Source: Siphonodentalium dalli (taxonomy: Eukaryota; Mollusca; Scaphopoda; Gadilida; Siphonodentaliidae). Taken from it: a DNA stretch of 64,000 nt. Under the pieces are notes generated by a model. The model was not told the DNA's origin, did not search any database, and saw only the letters and a list, made by a program, of their open reading frames with translations. Below are positions 10,750 through 21,255 of this stretch, in pieces; the stretch's first letter is position 1; each line of letters begins with the position of its first letter. Made by a program: the position numbers and the translations under genes. The DNA lies in NCBI GenBank assembly GCA_032622095.1, contig CP136068.1:155955151-156019150 (forward strand), read 5' to 3'.

Positions 10750-11421
10750 TAAGTGAGATCACTGTGTCGCTACCATATGTGACCCGCCATATCAAATCCA
10801 GTCGTAAGTCGGGATTTTTTTTACCCTGTGCCAATGCATTCTCTTATATATGCGAGTCGACCATAGGTCGCCTCGTATATATATAAGAGAATGCATTGGC
10901 CTAACAATTTTTTACAATTTTAATAATTTTTTCTTGTATTCTTTAACAATTTTATAATTTCACCCATACAGAGCCCCAGACAAACATGAGCAGACGACAC
11001 TCTTCTATATATGTGTGGGGCTCCCTGCAGGGTAATGGATGTTTTTTATTTTATGTCCTAAAAATTTTAAGAAACATTTATTTTTTTTAAATTGTTAGGC
11101 CAATGCATTCTCTTATATATGCGAGGCGACCTATGGTCGACTCGCATATATAAGAGAAAGCATTGGCACAGGGTAAAAAAAATCCCGACTTACGACTGGA
11201 TTTGATATGGCGGGTCACATATTTGATCCATCCATCCCCCCCATTCAGCAGTTTAAATGCTACAGGTCAAAGTTATGGAGTAGGATTCCATATATATTTC
11301 ATGAATAATCATAAGCTCCATATATGGAATTTTACTCCAGAACTTTTGACCTGTAGCACTGAATGTGTGGAATGGAGGGTGGATGAATCGAATATGGTAG
11401 GGACTGAGTGATCTCACTTAT
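10750..11421. mobile_element. Foldback element, host of a nested insertion
   Basis: The left arm TAAGTGAGATCACT..CTACCATA and right arm TATGGTAG..AGTGATCTCACTTA are inverted. A second inverted pair, GCTACAGGTCAAAG with CTTTTGACCTGTAGC, lies at 11260 and 11345. The arms are interrupted by the element at 10778-11219; removing it restores a continuous palindrome. Confidence 0.75.
10778..11219. mobile_element. Core-bearing MITE, end type iii (TGTGACCCGCC)
   Basis: The long terminal inverted repeats start TGTGACCCGCCATATCAAAT and continue through CCAGTCGTAAGTCGGGATTT. They are flanked by TA (10776-10777 and 11220-11221); ATAT with a GTGACCC terminus is equally consistent. Inside are two inverted copies of the ATGCATTCTC palindrome core, bounded by CCCTGTGCC and GGCACAGGG. 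A second copy lies at 41692-42110. Confidence 0.8.
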
Positions 11422-11426
11422 AGATC

Positions 11427-11858
11427 CACAGGTATTAGGCACAATTTTTTTTCTAATTTAATCAAAATCTCGGAAAGTTATCTATCTCATTTTTGATAGA
11501 GGTCAGCATTTTTCTCTACAAAAGCAACATTTTATTTTTTATTGATCTGTAATTGCAGCACTATGTGTCCAAATAATCATAGATTTTTCATTGGACGGAC
11601 GTTTCGGGTACCAAAAAATTGAGAACTTCGAATGATTTTCTATGCTCACTTGTTTAAAGTACGACGGAAAGCTAAACTTTAACGAAAAATACTTGGGCAC
11701 ATAATGCTAGAATTCCAGATCAATTTGATAAAATATTTTGCTTTTGTGAGGATGATTTTTTGACCTCCTATTTTCACTATCAGCCTTGATACTTACCTTT
11801 CCGAGATTTTGATTAAATAAAAAAAAATTAAATAAAAAAATTGTGCATAATACCTGTG
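11427..11858. mobile_element. Foldback element CACAGGTATTA
   Basis: The ends CACAGGTATTAGGCACAATT and AATTGTGCATAATACCTGTG are inverted, and continue inward with TTTAATCAAAATCTCGGAAAG and its complement. The middle (11490-11790) is AT-rich with no recognised ORF. It abuts the preceding element. Confidence 0.75.
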
Positions 11859-12044
11859 TGTAGATCTGGTGGGACATCTCCCTCTGATAAGTTCTGCATG
11901 ATATGTCAAATCTTTGGCAGTCTGCTATAATTCTGATGTTGGACTGGTTCCACAAGAGGAAAATAAGAATGCATGCATCAGATATATACACCAGATTTGG
12001 ATGTAATAGATATAATTTAACTGCAGATGACACATTGAATAATC

Positions 12045-12520
12045 GAGGTTCTCAATGGGTGTACATCACAATAATATTCACTATTTGGGAACTTCAATCT
12101 GAGACTATGTCTCCCATAGCAGATAAGGCCATGCAGAATGAAGTCCCCAAAGGGTGAATTTGGTGATGCATCCCCAAATTCACCCTCTGGGGACCTCATT
12201 CTTCTTGGGCATTAGGCCTCATCTTCTGGGAAGTATCTATAGTCTCAAATTAACATTGTTTTTATTTACTTTTTTCCTTCTGTTCAGTTTCTTATATCCC
12301 CTAATTTGTAGAAGATAAAATTCATTTGTAATCGAGGTGACTAATGTGTGAACATAACAAACTTAAACTGGGGAACTTCAATCTGATCCTAGGTCTCCCA
12401 TATAAGTTGAAACCTAAGCAGAATGAGGTCTCCCAGAGGGTGAATTAGGTTTGCTAGCCCGCTGTGTGCACGGTGGGATAGTGTCACTAAATCACCCTCT
12501 GGGATCAGCAAATGACAGTC
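12045..12520. mobile_element. Long hairpin-module element, family D
   Basis: Two AGAATGARGTCC hairpin modules (12134-12206, 12419-12505) flank a region shared, inverted, with 3918-4463 (CTCCCATAGCAGATAA, CTTCAATCTGA, GAAGTATCT). The right end is GCAAATGACAG. It is non-coding. Confidence 0.65.
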
Positions 12521-13074
12521 ACACTAAACTCAGACTTGTCTGCATATATGTAATTTGCCAAGAATAGCCCAAATGCGCATTACGCACGTTTGAGTGACAG
12601 ATGACCCGTATGGGCGTTGGGGTATTGTGTAGCGTGCATATGAGCTGTAGACGCACGTTTGCCCGCTTGATAACTAACAGACACCATTCCACAATAAAGA
12701 ACGCGTGTGTGACATATCTCCTGTAATTCAACATATGAACATTGGTTAAAATTAAGACAAGACACCAATGTTAAGACAAACACTTTTATATTCTCCAATA
12801 TTTTATAATGATTGTGGTATATTACAAACGGTGCATGGGTTAACAGTTCAGAGCTTCAAGCATAGTTGCTGGGGCAGGCCTCAGCTTACCAGGCGAGTAG
12901 TGTGAAATAGTCGCCCTCGATGCCACGAAGTCGCTTTAGTGTCGCGCCAGGGAGAAGTGAAGTCGCTCTCCGATTTTCAATTGTATCTGAACTCGATGTT
13001 TAGGTAAAATGGCCCAACATATTCTTTAACTAGAATTGTATTGGTTAAAGAAACAAAGGTAATCCCAAGATAAG

Positions 13075-13299
13075 ATGTCATTATCATCTTGGCTCACAAA
13101 TTCTCCGTCCGCTAAACGCAAATGTGAAGATATTCCTTCCTCGGGGTCACCGTCGAAAAAATTATGCAAAAAACTATATCAAAATGCATTTGACTGGTTT
13201 GTTCAAGACGCCAACGATAAGTGGAATTATTCTGTGTGGCGTGACGTCAAATTAGATACTGCCTACACACACGGGCATTATGTTCCCAGCAAAACGTGA
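13075..13299 (+). CDS. Short ORF inside the 2-kb transposon
   Basis: 74 codons from an ATG at 13075 (context AAGATG). The N-terminus is Ser/Pro/Lys-rich (SPSAKRKCEDIPSSGSPSKK), resembling a nuclear localisation or linker segment, followed by QNAFDWFVQDANDKWNYS. The composition is protein-like. GTAAGT at 13323 and a good acceptor TTTCCTTTCAG ending 13799 hint at a spliced transcript, but the stop at 13297 precedes that donor. I do not recognise a transposase domain; it may be the N-terminus of a broken transposon protein. Confidence 0.4.
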   Translation: MSLSSWLTNSPSAKRKCEDIPSSGSPSKKLCKKLYQNAFDWFVQDANDKWNYSVWRDVKLDTAYTHGHYVPSKT

Positions 13300-13377
13300 C
13301 AAACAACGCTCGGCATGCTCTTTGTAAGTATAAATAAGTATATACACAGTGGAAGGCTATGTAAGAAGAACAACTCT

Positions 13378-13650
13378 AAAATATCGAACCACGTGGTCAC
13401 TCAATAATCATTGTTTATATTGGAAGGTTATATAAGGACAACTATAAAATATCAAACCACGTGGTCACTCAAATGTTTTCGTTTTTTATCGTCGATTGGG
13501 TGTCGCACTAATTTTATTTCACTCAAAAGACAATTTCAACATTATTTCTTTGGGTGGGGCCACATTTAACACACGAATAAAATATCGAAACACGTGGTCA
13601 CTCAAAGTTTTTATTACACACAAACGTGACAAAATATCGAAGCACGTTTC
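13378..13650. repeat. Four copies of a CACGTGGTCACTCAA motif
   Basis: AAATATCGAACCACGTGGTC and close variants start near 13380, 13447, 13580 and 13630; the last copy lacks the GTGGTCAC part. The first two copies lie in a longer direct repeat (GGAAGGYTATRTAAG). CACGTG is the palindromic E-box core. Spacing is irregular (67, 133, 50 bp). Confidence 0.7.
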
Positions 13651-14224
13651 TATAGGGCAGCGATGTTATTGCCCCAAGCCGAATAGCGAATGCCAACTTC
13701 CATTGTACATACATACGCCACACTAAATAATTGTAATTAGTAATCGGATTATTAGGACATTATAGCAGTCATTTCATTTGGTCCTTTGTTTCCTTTCAGC
13801 GGAAACGCGCATTACAGCTGTGACCAGAAGTAAGATTGCCAATGCAGAAGATAACCGGCGATAAAATTTGCATATTTAAAGTGTGCATATCATGTTGCTA
13901 AACGCGAGCTCCCGAAAGAAGAATTTGCCCATTTCCATGTAATTGAACTCACCTGGAATAAAAGCTGGATATGGGGTGGGGTGGGGTGTTAAATATATTT
14001 TTATTAACATAAATCAAAATCAATGATGAATACATACATAATAAATCAATATCAGATCAAATTATTCTCCAGTCTCTCACTTCTCCCTATTTCTGCCAGA
14101 GGGAGAAGTCACTTCTCCCTATTCTCAACCTGCAAGCTGAGGCCTGTGCTGGGGGTGTACACCACACGTGGCCATGTTGTTCTCTGGCGTACCCAGGTTT
14201 GGGCTTGTGGTGTATCAGTTTGTT

Positions 14225-14300
14225 CTGGTATATGGCATTTTCTTAGATATGCCAGTCTCCCATGGGGGACCTCGCATATATATGAGAATGCATTGCCCCA
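14225..14300. mobile_element. Fragment of the ATGCATTCTC palindrome core
   Basis: Diverged hairpin GGCATTTTCTTAGATATGCC..GAGAATGCATTGCC with loop TCCCATGGGGGA. No element ends are visible. Confidence 0.5.
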
Positions 14301-14595
14301 ACAATATGTAATTTAATATTGTGCCATTCTTTATCCCAAGCGCTCAAACGTGAATCTGCAACTCATATGGGTGCTGTAATTTAGTATTTTTCCCATTAAT
14401 TACTGAGCGCTCAAATGTGAATCGTCAACCCATATGCACGCCGCACAATACCGGACGCGCATACGGGTGGTCTGTCACTCAAACCCGCGTAGCACGCGTT
14501 TGGGCCGATTTATCTAAATTACATACATGTACCTCTTGTCTGCTATTCATCTGGAGGGATGTTATGGAACAATAAGCAGACATTAACAACAGATA

Positions 14596-14752
14596 CAGTA
14601 ATGCTCTAAGTAATCGACCTCTTAACCACAGCTGAATTATGGGTAACTTTTCAGGATTTAGTTGGAAATATGGCTTGTTATTTCCGACTAAATCCTAAAA
14701 AGTTACCCATAATTATGCGTGGTTAACAGGTTGATTACTTAGAGCATTACTG
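14596..14752. mobile_element. MITE family A, copy 4
   Basis: TA-flanked. Both arms carry the GCTCTAAGTAATC variant. The internal part is shorter than in other copies (arms meet at GGCTTGTTATTTCCG). Confidence 0.85.
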
Positions 14753-14849
14753 TAATACAAGTGCAATAGGATTCAGGCTGTTAATTGGATGGAAAATGTT
14801 CAGATAATAAGCTCAACAAATGGCCTATGGAGTTTTTGTTTGTGTTTGT

Positions 14850-15288
14850 TTAACCCTTTCAGTGCCAGGTCCGATTTTTGTATCAACCCATATACCCTGT
14901 GCCAATGCATTCTCTTATATATGCGAGTCGACCATAGGTCGCCTCGCATATATAAGAGAATGCAATTTTCATCATTTTATTATTTTTTACAATTTTTATA
15001 ATTTTTTCTTATATTCTTTAACAGACTTATTTGGTAGGTTTAGTGCCAGGGAATGTTACGTTTTTCATGGGCATCAAAATTATTACTATGAATACTTGGT
15101 GATAGTTTTGAGTTATAACATGCCCCTAAGGTTTTATCCAGTTTGTTTTTTAATTCGCTATAGCATGCTTAAGCATACCCAAAAAAATTCAACCAAAAAA
15201 AATCTAAACAATTTTATTTTTTTAGGGCCGATTTTACAGACCGTAAATTAGGGCCGATGAGATCGGCCCCTGGCACTGAAAGGGTTAA
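14850..15288. mobile_element. piggyBac-like TTAA MITE, end type ii
   Basis: TTAA (14850-14853) then CCCTTTCAGTGCCAGG; the right end is CCTGGCACTGAAAGGG then TTAA (15285-15288). One ATGCATTCTC palindrome core lies at 14900-14965. The remainder includes GGGCCGATGAGATCGGCCC (19 bp, self-complementary apart from its centre) near the right end. It has no transposase and is non-autonomous. Confidence 0.85.
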
Positions 15289-15529
15289 ACTTTATCCCAG
15301 AAGTACAGTGTCATTGCTGTTCCATATTTACAAATACGTATGGAACATACGTTCCATACGCATCTCATTGGTGTAAAATGACGTACATGACGTTCGCCTC
15401 AACCATGAAACTGGAATTATAAAAAAAGCATCATTACACATGACAAAAACACTCCCTCTATGAGCCTAAATAAACCTTCTAAGTCTGTATTTTAATGCAC
15501 GTATTCTAGGATGCGAAGCGTGTAATAAA
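15289..15529. other. No feature except a short palindrome
   Basis: Near 15338-15362, CGTATGGAACATACGTTCCATACG is self-complementary (split: CGTATGGAACAT / ACGTTCCATACG). Confidence 0.45.
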
Positions 15530-15661
15530 CACAGAACGACACGATGTGTAAATGGGTTTGTTGACGGAAGGAAGGATAGCACAAGCGCGTCTCGTTCTAT
15601 CCTTCCGCAACAGCACTCGTGCCATATCGACAAACCAATTTACACATCGTGTCGTTCTGTG
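15530..15661. mobile_element. Hairpin element
   Basis: The arms CACAGAACGACACGATGTGT and ACACATCGTGTCGTTCTGTG are perfect inverted repeats that continue with AAATGGGTTTGT and ACAAACCAATTT. An inner pair is CGGAAGGATAG with CTATCCTTCCG. Only this copy is in the window. Confidence 0.75.
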
Positions 15662-15751
15662 CATGTATGTACTTGGATTGTACAACATACTGTTACATTG
15701 TACATCTCACTTAAAAATATTCATGGCACTATACACTGTTCAAGCAGGGAG

Positions 15752-16144
15752 TTAACCCTTTACCCAACAAAACGGCCAAAACCGCCCAAATAAAGCTTCA
15801 ACAGCCTAAAAAGGTCTGTCTCAATAACACCATACAAATATGGATATCATTAGAACCGGTTCATTGACCACATTGTGATGGTTACAGTTATGCCCTGTGC
15901 CAATGCATTCTCTTATATATGCGAGTCGACCATAGGTCGCCTCGCATATATAAGAGAATGCATTGGCCTAAAAAAAATATATACCATATATATATAATAT
16001 TTTTCTACATTCTTTGACAATTTTATCATTTTTAATATGTGTTAAGCCAATGCATTCTCTTATATATGCGAGGCGACCTATGGTCGACTCGCATATATAA
16101 GAGAATGCATTGGCACAGGGCTGTTCTGTTGGGTAAAGGGTTAA
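15752..16144. mobile_element. piggyBac-like TTAA MITE, end type i
   Basis: TTAA then CCCTTTACCCAACAAAACGG at the left; GTTCTGTTGGGTAAAGGG then TTAA (16141-16144) at the right. It contains two complete core palindromes (15898-15965, 16048-16114) in opposite orientation, each bounded by CCCTGTGCC or GGCACAGGG. Confidence 0.88.
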
Positions 16145-16345
16145 TTAGCCAGTAACTGGAAATATGGAAACATCACATATATAGTGATAGAACATGTATA
16201 AAGATCATTTTTAGGATGATCTTCTTGCAGTTTTTAATTATGTCACTAATTTGCTCATTACATGTTTTATACTATATCCTTTCTACGATTGATGGCTTTT
16301 CAATGGCAAAGATTGTAGATTGTTTTATAAAATAAATTTCCTTTC

Positions 16346-16652
16346 AAAATGTAATGCTTTGTGCGAAGTCTATGTGACCATTCAATCATTGAAAATGTCT
16401 TGGTGACAAAATTACCACTAGTAATATATGTGTGTTATATACACAATTTTATGTGTTTGTTACGATTCATGTATTGCGACGAGGCTAGATTCCGTGGCCA
16501 TATATAGTGACGAGGCGGCCTTGGTCGCTGAGTCGCTATGCGGCCACGAAAACTAGCCAAATGGCGATACATGAATCGTTACAAACACATTGGGTATATA
16601 ACACATTAATCTACCATTGGTGTGACAGAAATCACCGCAAAAATTACATTTT
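16346..16652. mobile_element. Foldback element
   Basis: Outer arms AAAATGTAAT and ATTACATTTT; main arms TGTGTTTGTTACGATTCATG and CATGAATCGTTACAAACACA; inner arms GTGGCCATATATAGTGACG and CGCTATGCGGCCAC. The total is about 300 bp, with no ORF and no second copy in the window. Confidence 0.7.
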
Positions 16653-16758
16653 AGGAGTATCTTAAATGCCAAAATTGTTGGATTTGTGTCCGACGATTAG
16701 CTTTCTTGAGTAAATTCTCCCAACCTGCAAAGATCACAAACAAAAACTTTATTGCTTA

Positions 16759-17229
16759 AAGGTACTCAACCCGATAAAACTCCTCTCAATTACTATTTCA
16801 ATGGCTTCGGGGGTCAAAAAAATTTGATTCGAGTCGAGGAAGTCACCCATCAAAGCTCAGATTTGTTAGATATCGATTTTAGAAATCTATTATTTTTCAT
16901 TATCGGGAATTCTTACTGGCCCAGTACGTAGTCAATTATTACCACTTGATTATAGAGTTATCCATCCTTGTCTGTTTGAATAGAATTTTGGCGTAAAATC
17001 TCGAGCATGTTACCAAATTGACGGCAGTTATAAGTACTCATCTCGAGAACATAAGAATTTTCAAAAATCAATATCTAATAACTCTGAGCTTTGTTTGATG
17101 GGTTCCTCGACTCGAATCAAATATTTTTTACCCCCAAAGCCAAAGAAATAGTAATATAGGACCCTCTGATCGGATTGTTGTTGTTGGAATCTGTTGAGAT
17201 GGGGACCCTCTTTACGGGTTGAGTACCTT
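16759..17229. mobile_element. TA-flanked foldback family I, copy 1
   Basis: Starts AAGGTACTCAACCCG and ends GGGTTGAGTACCTT, with TA on both sides. The arms also pair through TTGATTCGAGTCGAGGAA and ATCAAAGCTCAGA. A second full copy is at 54685-55180, and related truncated copies are at 185-470 and 51310-51630. Confidence 0.82.
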
Positions 17230-17518
17230 TAAATATCAGAAATATCCAATGGAAATATCAAATACAAGTTGAAATGTGTCCAGCTAGATTTATGGCCAGT
17301 AGTGGACAGAGATTGTGGTCATCATATTGTGAACCCAACCAACAGGATAATTTTTTTTATTTAAAGAAATTGGACCCTCCCGGGATCAAAGTAGGACTAC
17401 ATACCAAATTTGAGTCGGATCAGTCAAGCAGCTTTCGAGTCTATAACACATACATACATACAGACAGAAGTTCCAAAATATATAATAGATTATAATGTTA
17501 TGGTGGCGACCGGAAAAT

Positions 17519-17660
17519 GACATGATAGGTCATGTCACATGATAGGCCATGTCACATGATAGGCCATGTCACATGATAGGCCATGTCACATGATAGGTCA
17601 TGTCTCACATGATAGGTCATGTCACATGATAGGTCATGTCACATGATAAGTCATGTCGCC
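17519..17660. repeat. 17-bp minisatellite, about 8 units
   Basis: The unit is ACATGATAGGTCATGTC with T/C at position 11. The unit itself is an imperfect palindrome (ACATGA..TCATGT), so the array can form alternate hairpins. One unit carries a two-base insertion. Confidence 0.9.
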
Positions 17661-17794
17661 TCCACATGACTTCTCATTTATATTCTTGAACACTTTGTAT
17701 TAAACTGTATATGTATTGATTTGTCATGAAACAAAATATTCTGATAGTGACCTCATATTATCCTAATGTGAAATGGTTGATACGCACCTCAAGG

Positions 17795-18024
17795 TATCTG
17801 GGATGTTCCGTTCGAGTGAGGAATCCGACAGTCACCCAGCACTACATCGCATTATCTGAGATGTTCCATTTGAATGAGGAATCCAATAGTCGCCCAACAC
17901 TACCTCAGCGATCGCATTATCTGAGATGTTTCATTTGAGTGAGGAATCCGACAATCGCCCAGCACTACCTCGCATTATCTGAGATGTTCCATTTGAGTGA
18001 GGAATCCGACAGTCGCCCAGTTCT
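17795..18024. repeat. Four tandem units of about 58-65 bp
   Basis: Units start near 17795, 17853, 17918 and 17976, with consensus TATCTGAGATGTTCCATTTG then AGTGAGGAATCCGACAGTCG. The third interval contains a small extra GCGATCGC-type insert. The array reads open in one frame, but that looks incidental. Confidence 0.85.
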
Positions 18025-18094
18025 GGATGCCCTTCAGTTCTGAAAATGAGAAAATTTTAGGAATATTTAGGGAGGATGGCCTTCACCGTCGGTA

Positions 18095-18343
18095 TGCTGT
18101 TAAAATAGTCACATCCGTTAAAATCGCCTCAAATAGAAAGAATATTAAAATATATACAGACTTTGTTCTTATACCAATCATAAATAATGCGTAAATAGTA
18201 TTTTATTGTCTAGTTCTTGACAATAACATACTATTTATGCAATACTTATGATTGGTATAAGAACAAAATATGTCTATATTTGAATATTCTTACTGTTTAT
18301 GACAGTTTTAACGGGTGTGACTATTTTAACAAAATACCCACGT
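18095..18343. mobile_element. Foldback MITE family H
   Basis: The arms TTAAAATAGTCACATCCGTT and AACGGGTGTGACTATTTTAA enclose a second pair, GTTCTTATACCAATCATAA and TTATGATTGGTATAAGAAC, around a TAGTTCTT loop. Half copies are at 25355-25425 and 49345-49465. Confidence 0.8.
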
Positions 18344-18540
18344 GAATGATATCCGTACCTTTAAAGAAACTCCTGTCCAAACTCAGATTATGATATCATT
18401 CCTTGACAAAATATCATATTTTAGAGTACCGGTACTCTTCCTTAACACCAAATAATAGTGATCATTGGGAATTTTCTCCAAATTTAATTTTCAAGTTGAT
18501 AATTCCATACAATTTGCCCCAAGTATTCCACATATTCCAG

Positions 18541-18653
18541 AAATGTTGACGGGCTGGCACATGCAGCTGGCTTAGCAGAGAGCAAAGGAAGTGGCAATGC
18601 ATCAATATTGCTCATGGCAAAACTGCAAGCTTTACCACATCAATGGTCAAATG
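18541..18653 (+). CDS. Internal exon of an unrecognised gene
   Basis: Bounded by acceptor CACATATTCCAG (ends 18540) and donor ATG/GTGAGG (18654). In the open frame it encodes NVDGLAHAAGLAESKGSG, then NASILLMAKLQALPHQWSN. At 113 bp it takes two bases from the previous exon and leaves one base over. That phase joins in frame to both candidate last exons at 23696 and 28432. I do not recognise the family. The duplicate exon at 27034-27150 differs by four bases in length. Confidence 0.55.
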
Positions 18654-18855
18654 GTGAGGGCAATGAAGCAAATTGACAAAAGATTTGGTTATGACAGAAA
18701 CAGAAAACAAACACTACATTACATGTTCAAATGCTGCATTTCAAGGACAAACAGCTACAATAAATTATGTTGAATAAAGACCCAATCATAATTAAAAGTT
18801 GGCTGATAACTAGCTGATTGAATGATTGATCAATTATCTAATTTGTTGTGTGCTC

Positions 18856-19117
18856 TTAACCCTTTGAGTGCCAGGGGACGATCTCATCGGCCCTAAACCT
18901 ACAAAATAAGTCTGTTAAAGAATATAAGAATAAATTATTAAAATTGTAAAAATTAAAAAAAAACAGAAACAAAAAAATAAAACAAAAAAATTGTTAGGCC
19001 AATGCATTCTCTTATATATGCGAGGCGATCTATGGTCGACTCGCATATATAAGAGAATGCATTGGCACAGGGTATATGGGTTGACACAAAAATCGGACCT
19101 GGCACTCAAAGGGTTAA
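18856..19117. mobile_element. piggyBac-like TTAA MITE, end type ii, with empty site
   Basis: TTAA, CCCTTTGAGTGCCAGG, one core palindrome, CCTGGCACTCAAAGGG, TTAA. The paralogous sequence at 28895-28920 reads straight through with a single TTAA (28903-28906), so insertion happened after the duplication, or copy 2 kept the empty allele. Confidence 0.92.
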
Positions 19118-19719
19118 ATTACTTTTTAATGAGTGAAACTTATCCAAAAGTGTTAAGCTGAGCATGGCAATTGAAGGGGAAGAACTCTATTGACTACCCA
19201 ATGCACTGGTTAAAGTGAATAGAGGTATCTCTCTTGAATTGAATTTCAAAGGAGATGGTTTTGTTTTAAAATCATTGAGATGCAATCAAAAGATCAAATC
19301 AATTTAAAGAATAAAGGAATGATAAGGAAATCTTTTGACAAATGAAAATAAAATCTGAATAAATTTCAATGTCAACTATGCAATACAAACAAAATAAAAA
19401 TATCCCCAAAACACTAAACAAGGGCTCTCTGCACCAAATTAAAAAGTATACAGGAAGGGATACCTGCAGAAAATATGCAAATCTGTGCGCACCCACCTAT
19501 GTCTACTTCCCTCGAAACTGAAGGCAGAGTGTCTGATAAATATTTCCGGATCTGAGAGGCCACACAAAATGTCCATTTTGCCACATTATCATGACATTTA
19601 CCCTGGTTTGCCATAAACAAGCAAATTCAAAGCTCCATTTCATGAGGTGTGAGGGGTCAACATTAAACAGTGAGCATTCATATTTCCAACAAGAGCATCA
19701 CTTGGGCATAGCAAGATAC
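19118..19719. other. Duplicated non-coding sequence
   Basis: Part of segmental copy 1, matching about 28913-29480. No exon was recognised; open frames here occur in both copies without conserved ends. Confidence 0.5.
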
Positions 19720-20080
19720 ACCCATGGTAATTCCAACAAAGGGCCATAACTCAGGTGAAAATTGGCAGGCGGAACCCAAATTTGAACTAAACCTGTATTT
19801 TGGGCTAGTAAACTCACATACCAAATTTGATTCCATTCAGTTGAGACTTACCAAAATTATCATCTGGAAACGAAAATTGAGTGCAAATTCCAAAAAAGGA
19901 CCATAACTTTGGTGAAATTTGGCCAGCAGAACCCAAATTTGAACCAGACCTGTATTTTGGGCTAGTAAACTCACATACCAAATTTCATTCCATTCAGTTG
20001 AGACTTTCTAAAGTTAACATCTGGAAATCAAAAGTTAACAGAAGAACATACCAACAAATGGGTAGATACATGTATGTGGC
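19720..20080. repeat. Family K tandem-core fragment (two units)
   Basis: Two units of about 165 bp containing GGGCCATAACTCAGGTGAAA / GGACCATAACTTTGGTGAAA, CACATACCAAATTTSATTCC and TCATCTGGAAA. Part of segmental copy 1; the counterpart is 29530-29830. Confidence 0.75.
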
Positions 20081-20320
20081 TATTGAGTTATGTGGCTAAA
20101 ATAATTAAGAGTAAGGGCTGCAATGATTCAAACCTTCATGATGTGATGCAAATCACTATTTTACTATCACGATGCGCATCGCAATGCAAATTTTTGGCAA
20201 CTGACAGCTGTGAAAACTGGAAGAACCACTTAAATCATTTTAGTATGTATATTGTCATCATTGTTCACTTCAGCATAATCGTAGAAGTAAATTACAGCAC
20301 CTAAGTAAAATGACCAAAAT

Positions 20321-20592
20321 GCATGGCGAGGTATTACAAGTAGACTATATCACTAATACAGTCCCCAGATCAGTATGGCCAGGTATTACAAGTCGACTAT
20401 ATCACTAATACAGTCCCCAGATCAGAGGCCAGGTATTACAAGTCGACTATATCGCTAATACAGTCCCCAGATCAGTAGTGATGCATGGCCAGGTATTACA
20501 AGTCGACTATATCGCTAATACAGTCCCCAGATCAGAGGCCAGGTATTACAAGTAGACTATATCGCTAATACAGTCCCCAGATCAGTAGTGAT
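20321..20592. repeat. Five tandem units of 52-68 bp
   Basis: The unit AGGTATTACAAGTCGACTAT is followed by ATCGCTAATACAGTCCCCAG and ATCAG, with spacers of GGCC, TATGGCC or TAGTGATGCATGGCC between units. The spacing alternates short and long, suggesting a two-unit higher-order repeat. Confidence 0.88.
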
Positions 20593-21255
20593 TAGAAGTT
20601 TTGAGTGGAAAAGTTTGTATATCTGACTACTGAGAACTGCATAATTATGTATCACATGGTTACACAGGTGTAAATGTTTTCCATAGGCCTCAGTGCTAAC
20701 GTTTTAGCCTATACTATTGGCAATATAAACATTGGGTCCAAAATTTTCTTTAAATCTGAAAAATTGACACTTTGGGAAACTTTTTGCACAAAAAAATCAG
20801 GTACGACAGGCAGGGAATTTGCCTTTAAATCTTGTGTTTTCCTAACTAGTGTCAGAACCGCATAAAAAAAATACTGTCATATTTTAGACCACAACAAAAA
20901 ATTTAAACTTCACTACAGAGGGTTAATTCCTGTGCCAATGGCTATTTTACCAGTGGGAAACCATAAAGAAGAGGTTTGATGATTTTTTCATGCAAAAAGT
21001 ACACAAGGCTATTGACCAATCAGGGCCCAGTGTCTATTTTATTCTCTCCTATATATTCCTCCCGCATCCGCTAGAGTCTCTCCGAACCTTATTTACACCA
21101 GTGTAACCACATCGCACACTCCCAATATGAACTTTAAAACGCGATGCATCAGAATCACGATGTATTAATTGTTGCGGCACTATTATGAGTCTTCAAATTT
21201 ATGTGGCTATCAAGTAGTTGATAGTGATAAAATTTCAGATTATGGAATCAGAACA
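20593..21255. other. No strong feature
   Basis: The segment around 21110-21172 ends GTATTAATTGTTGCGGCACTA, resembling an inverted hAT-type GCTGCAACGAT terminus, but no partner was established. Confidence 0.3.

Larger units (their letters stand above)
12535..14540. mobile_element. 2-kb DNA transposon with long inverted ends
   Basis: The left end (12535-12680) and the reverse complement of the right end (14400-14540) share TATGTAATTT, GGCCCAAA/AGCCCAAA, TTTGAGTGACAGA, CCCGTATG and GCGTGCATATG. A second, inner inverted block, CAGGCCTCAGCTT with AAGCTGAGGCCTG, lies at 12875 and 14133. Superfamily and target duplication are unresolved. It carries one short ORF (13075), AATAAA near 13957, and repeated CACGTGGTCAC motifs. 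Confidence 0.65.
18267..20265 (+). repeat. Segmental duplication, copy 1
   Basis: Aligns with 25355-29985 (copy 2) through long, nearly identical blocks: the sequence before the exon, the exon itself, the 3' part with TGAATAAAGA, and 19120-20265. Copy 2 carries extra insertions of about 1.4 kb (25516) and 0.95 kb (27171), plus the 28165-28690 segment that is missing here. Copy 1 carries the TTAA MITE at 18856. Confidence 0.85.

Noticed and set aside
20674-20865. 63-codon frame starting MFSIGLSANVLAYT
   Set aside because: No splice sites, homology or conserved copy; typical of random AT-rich ORFs here.
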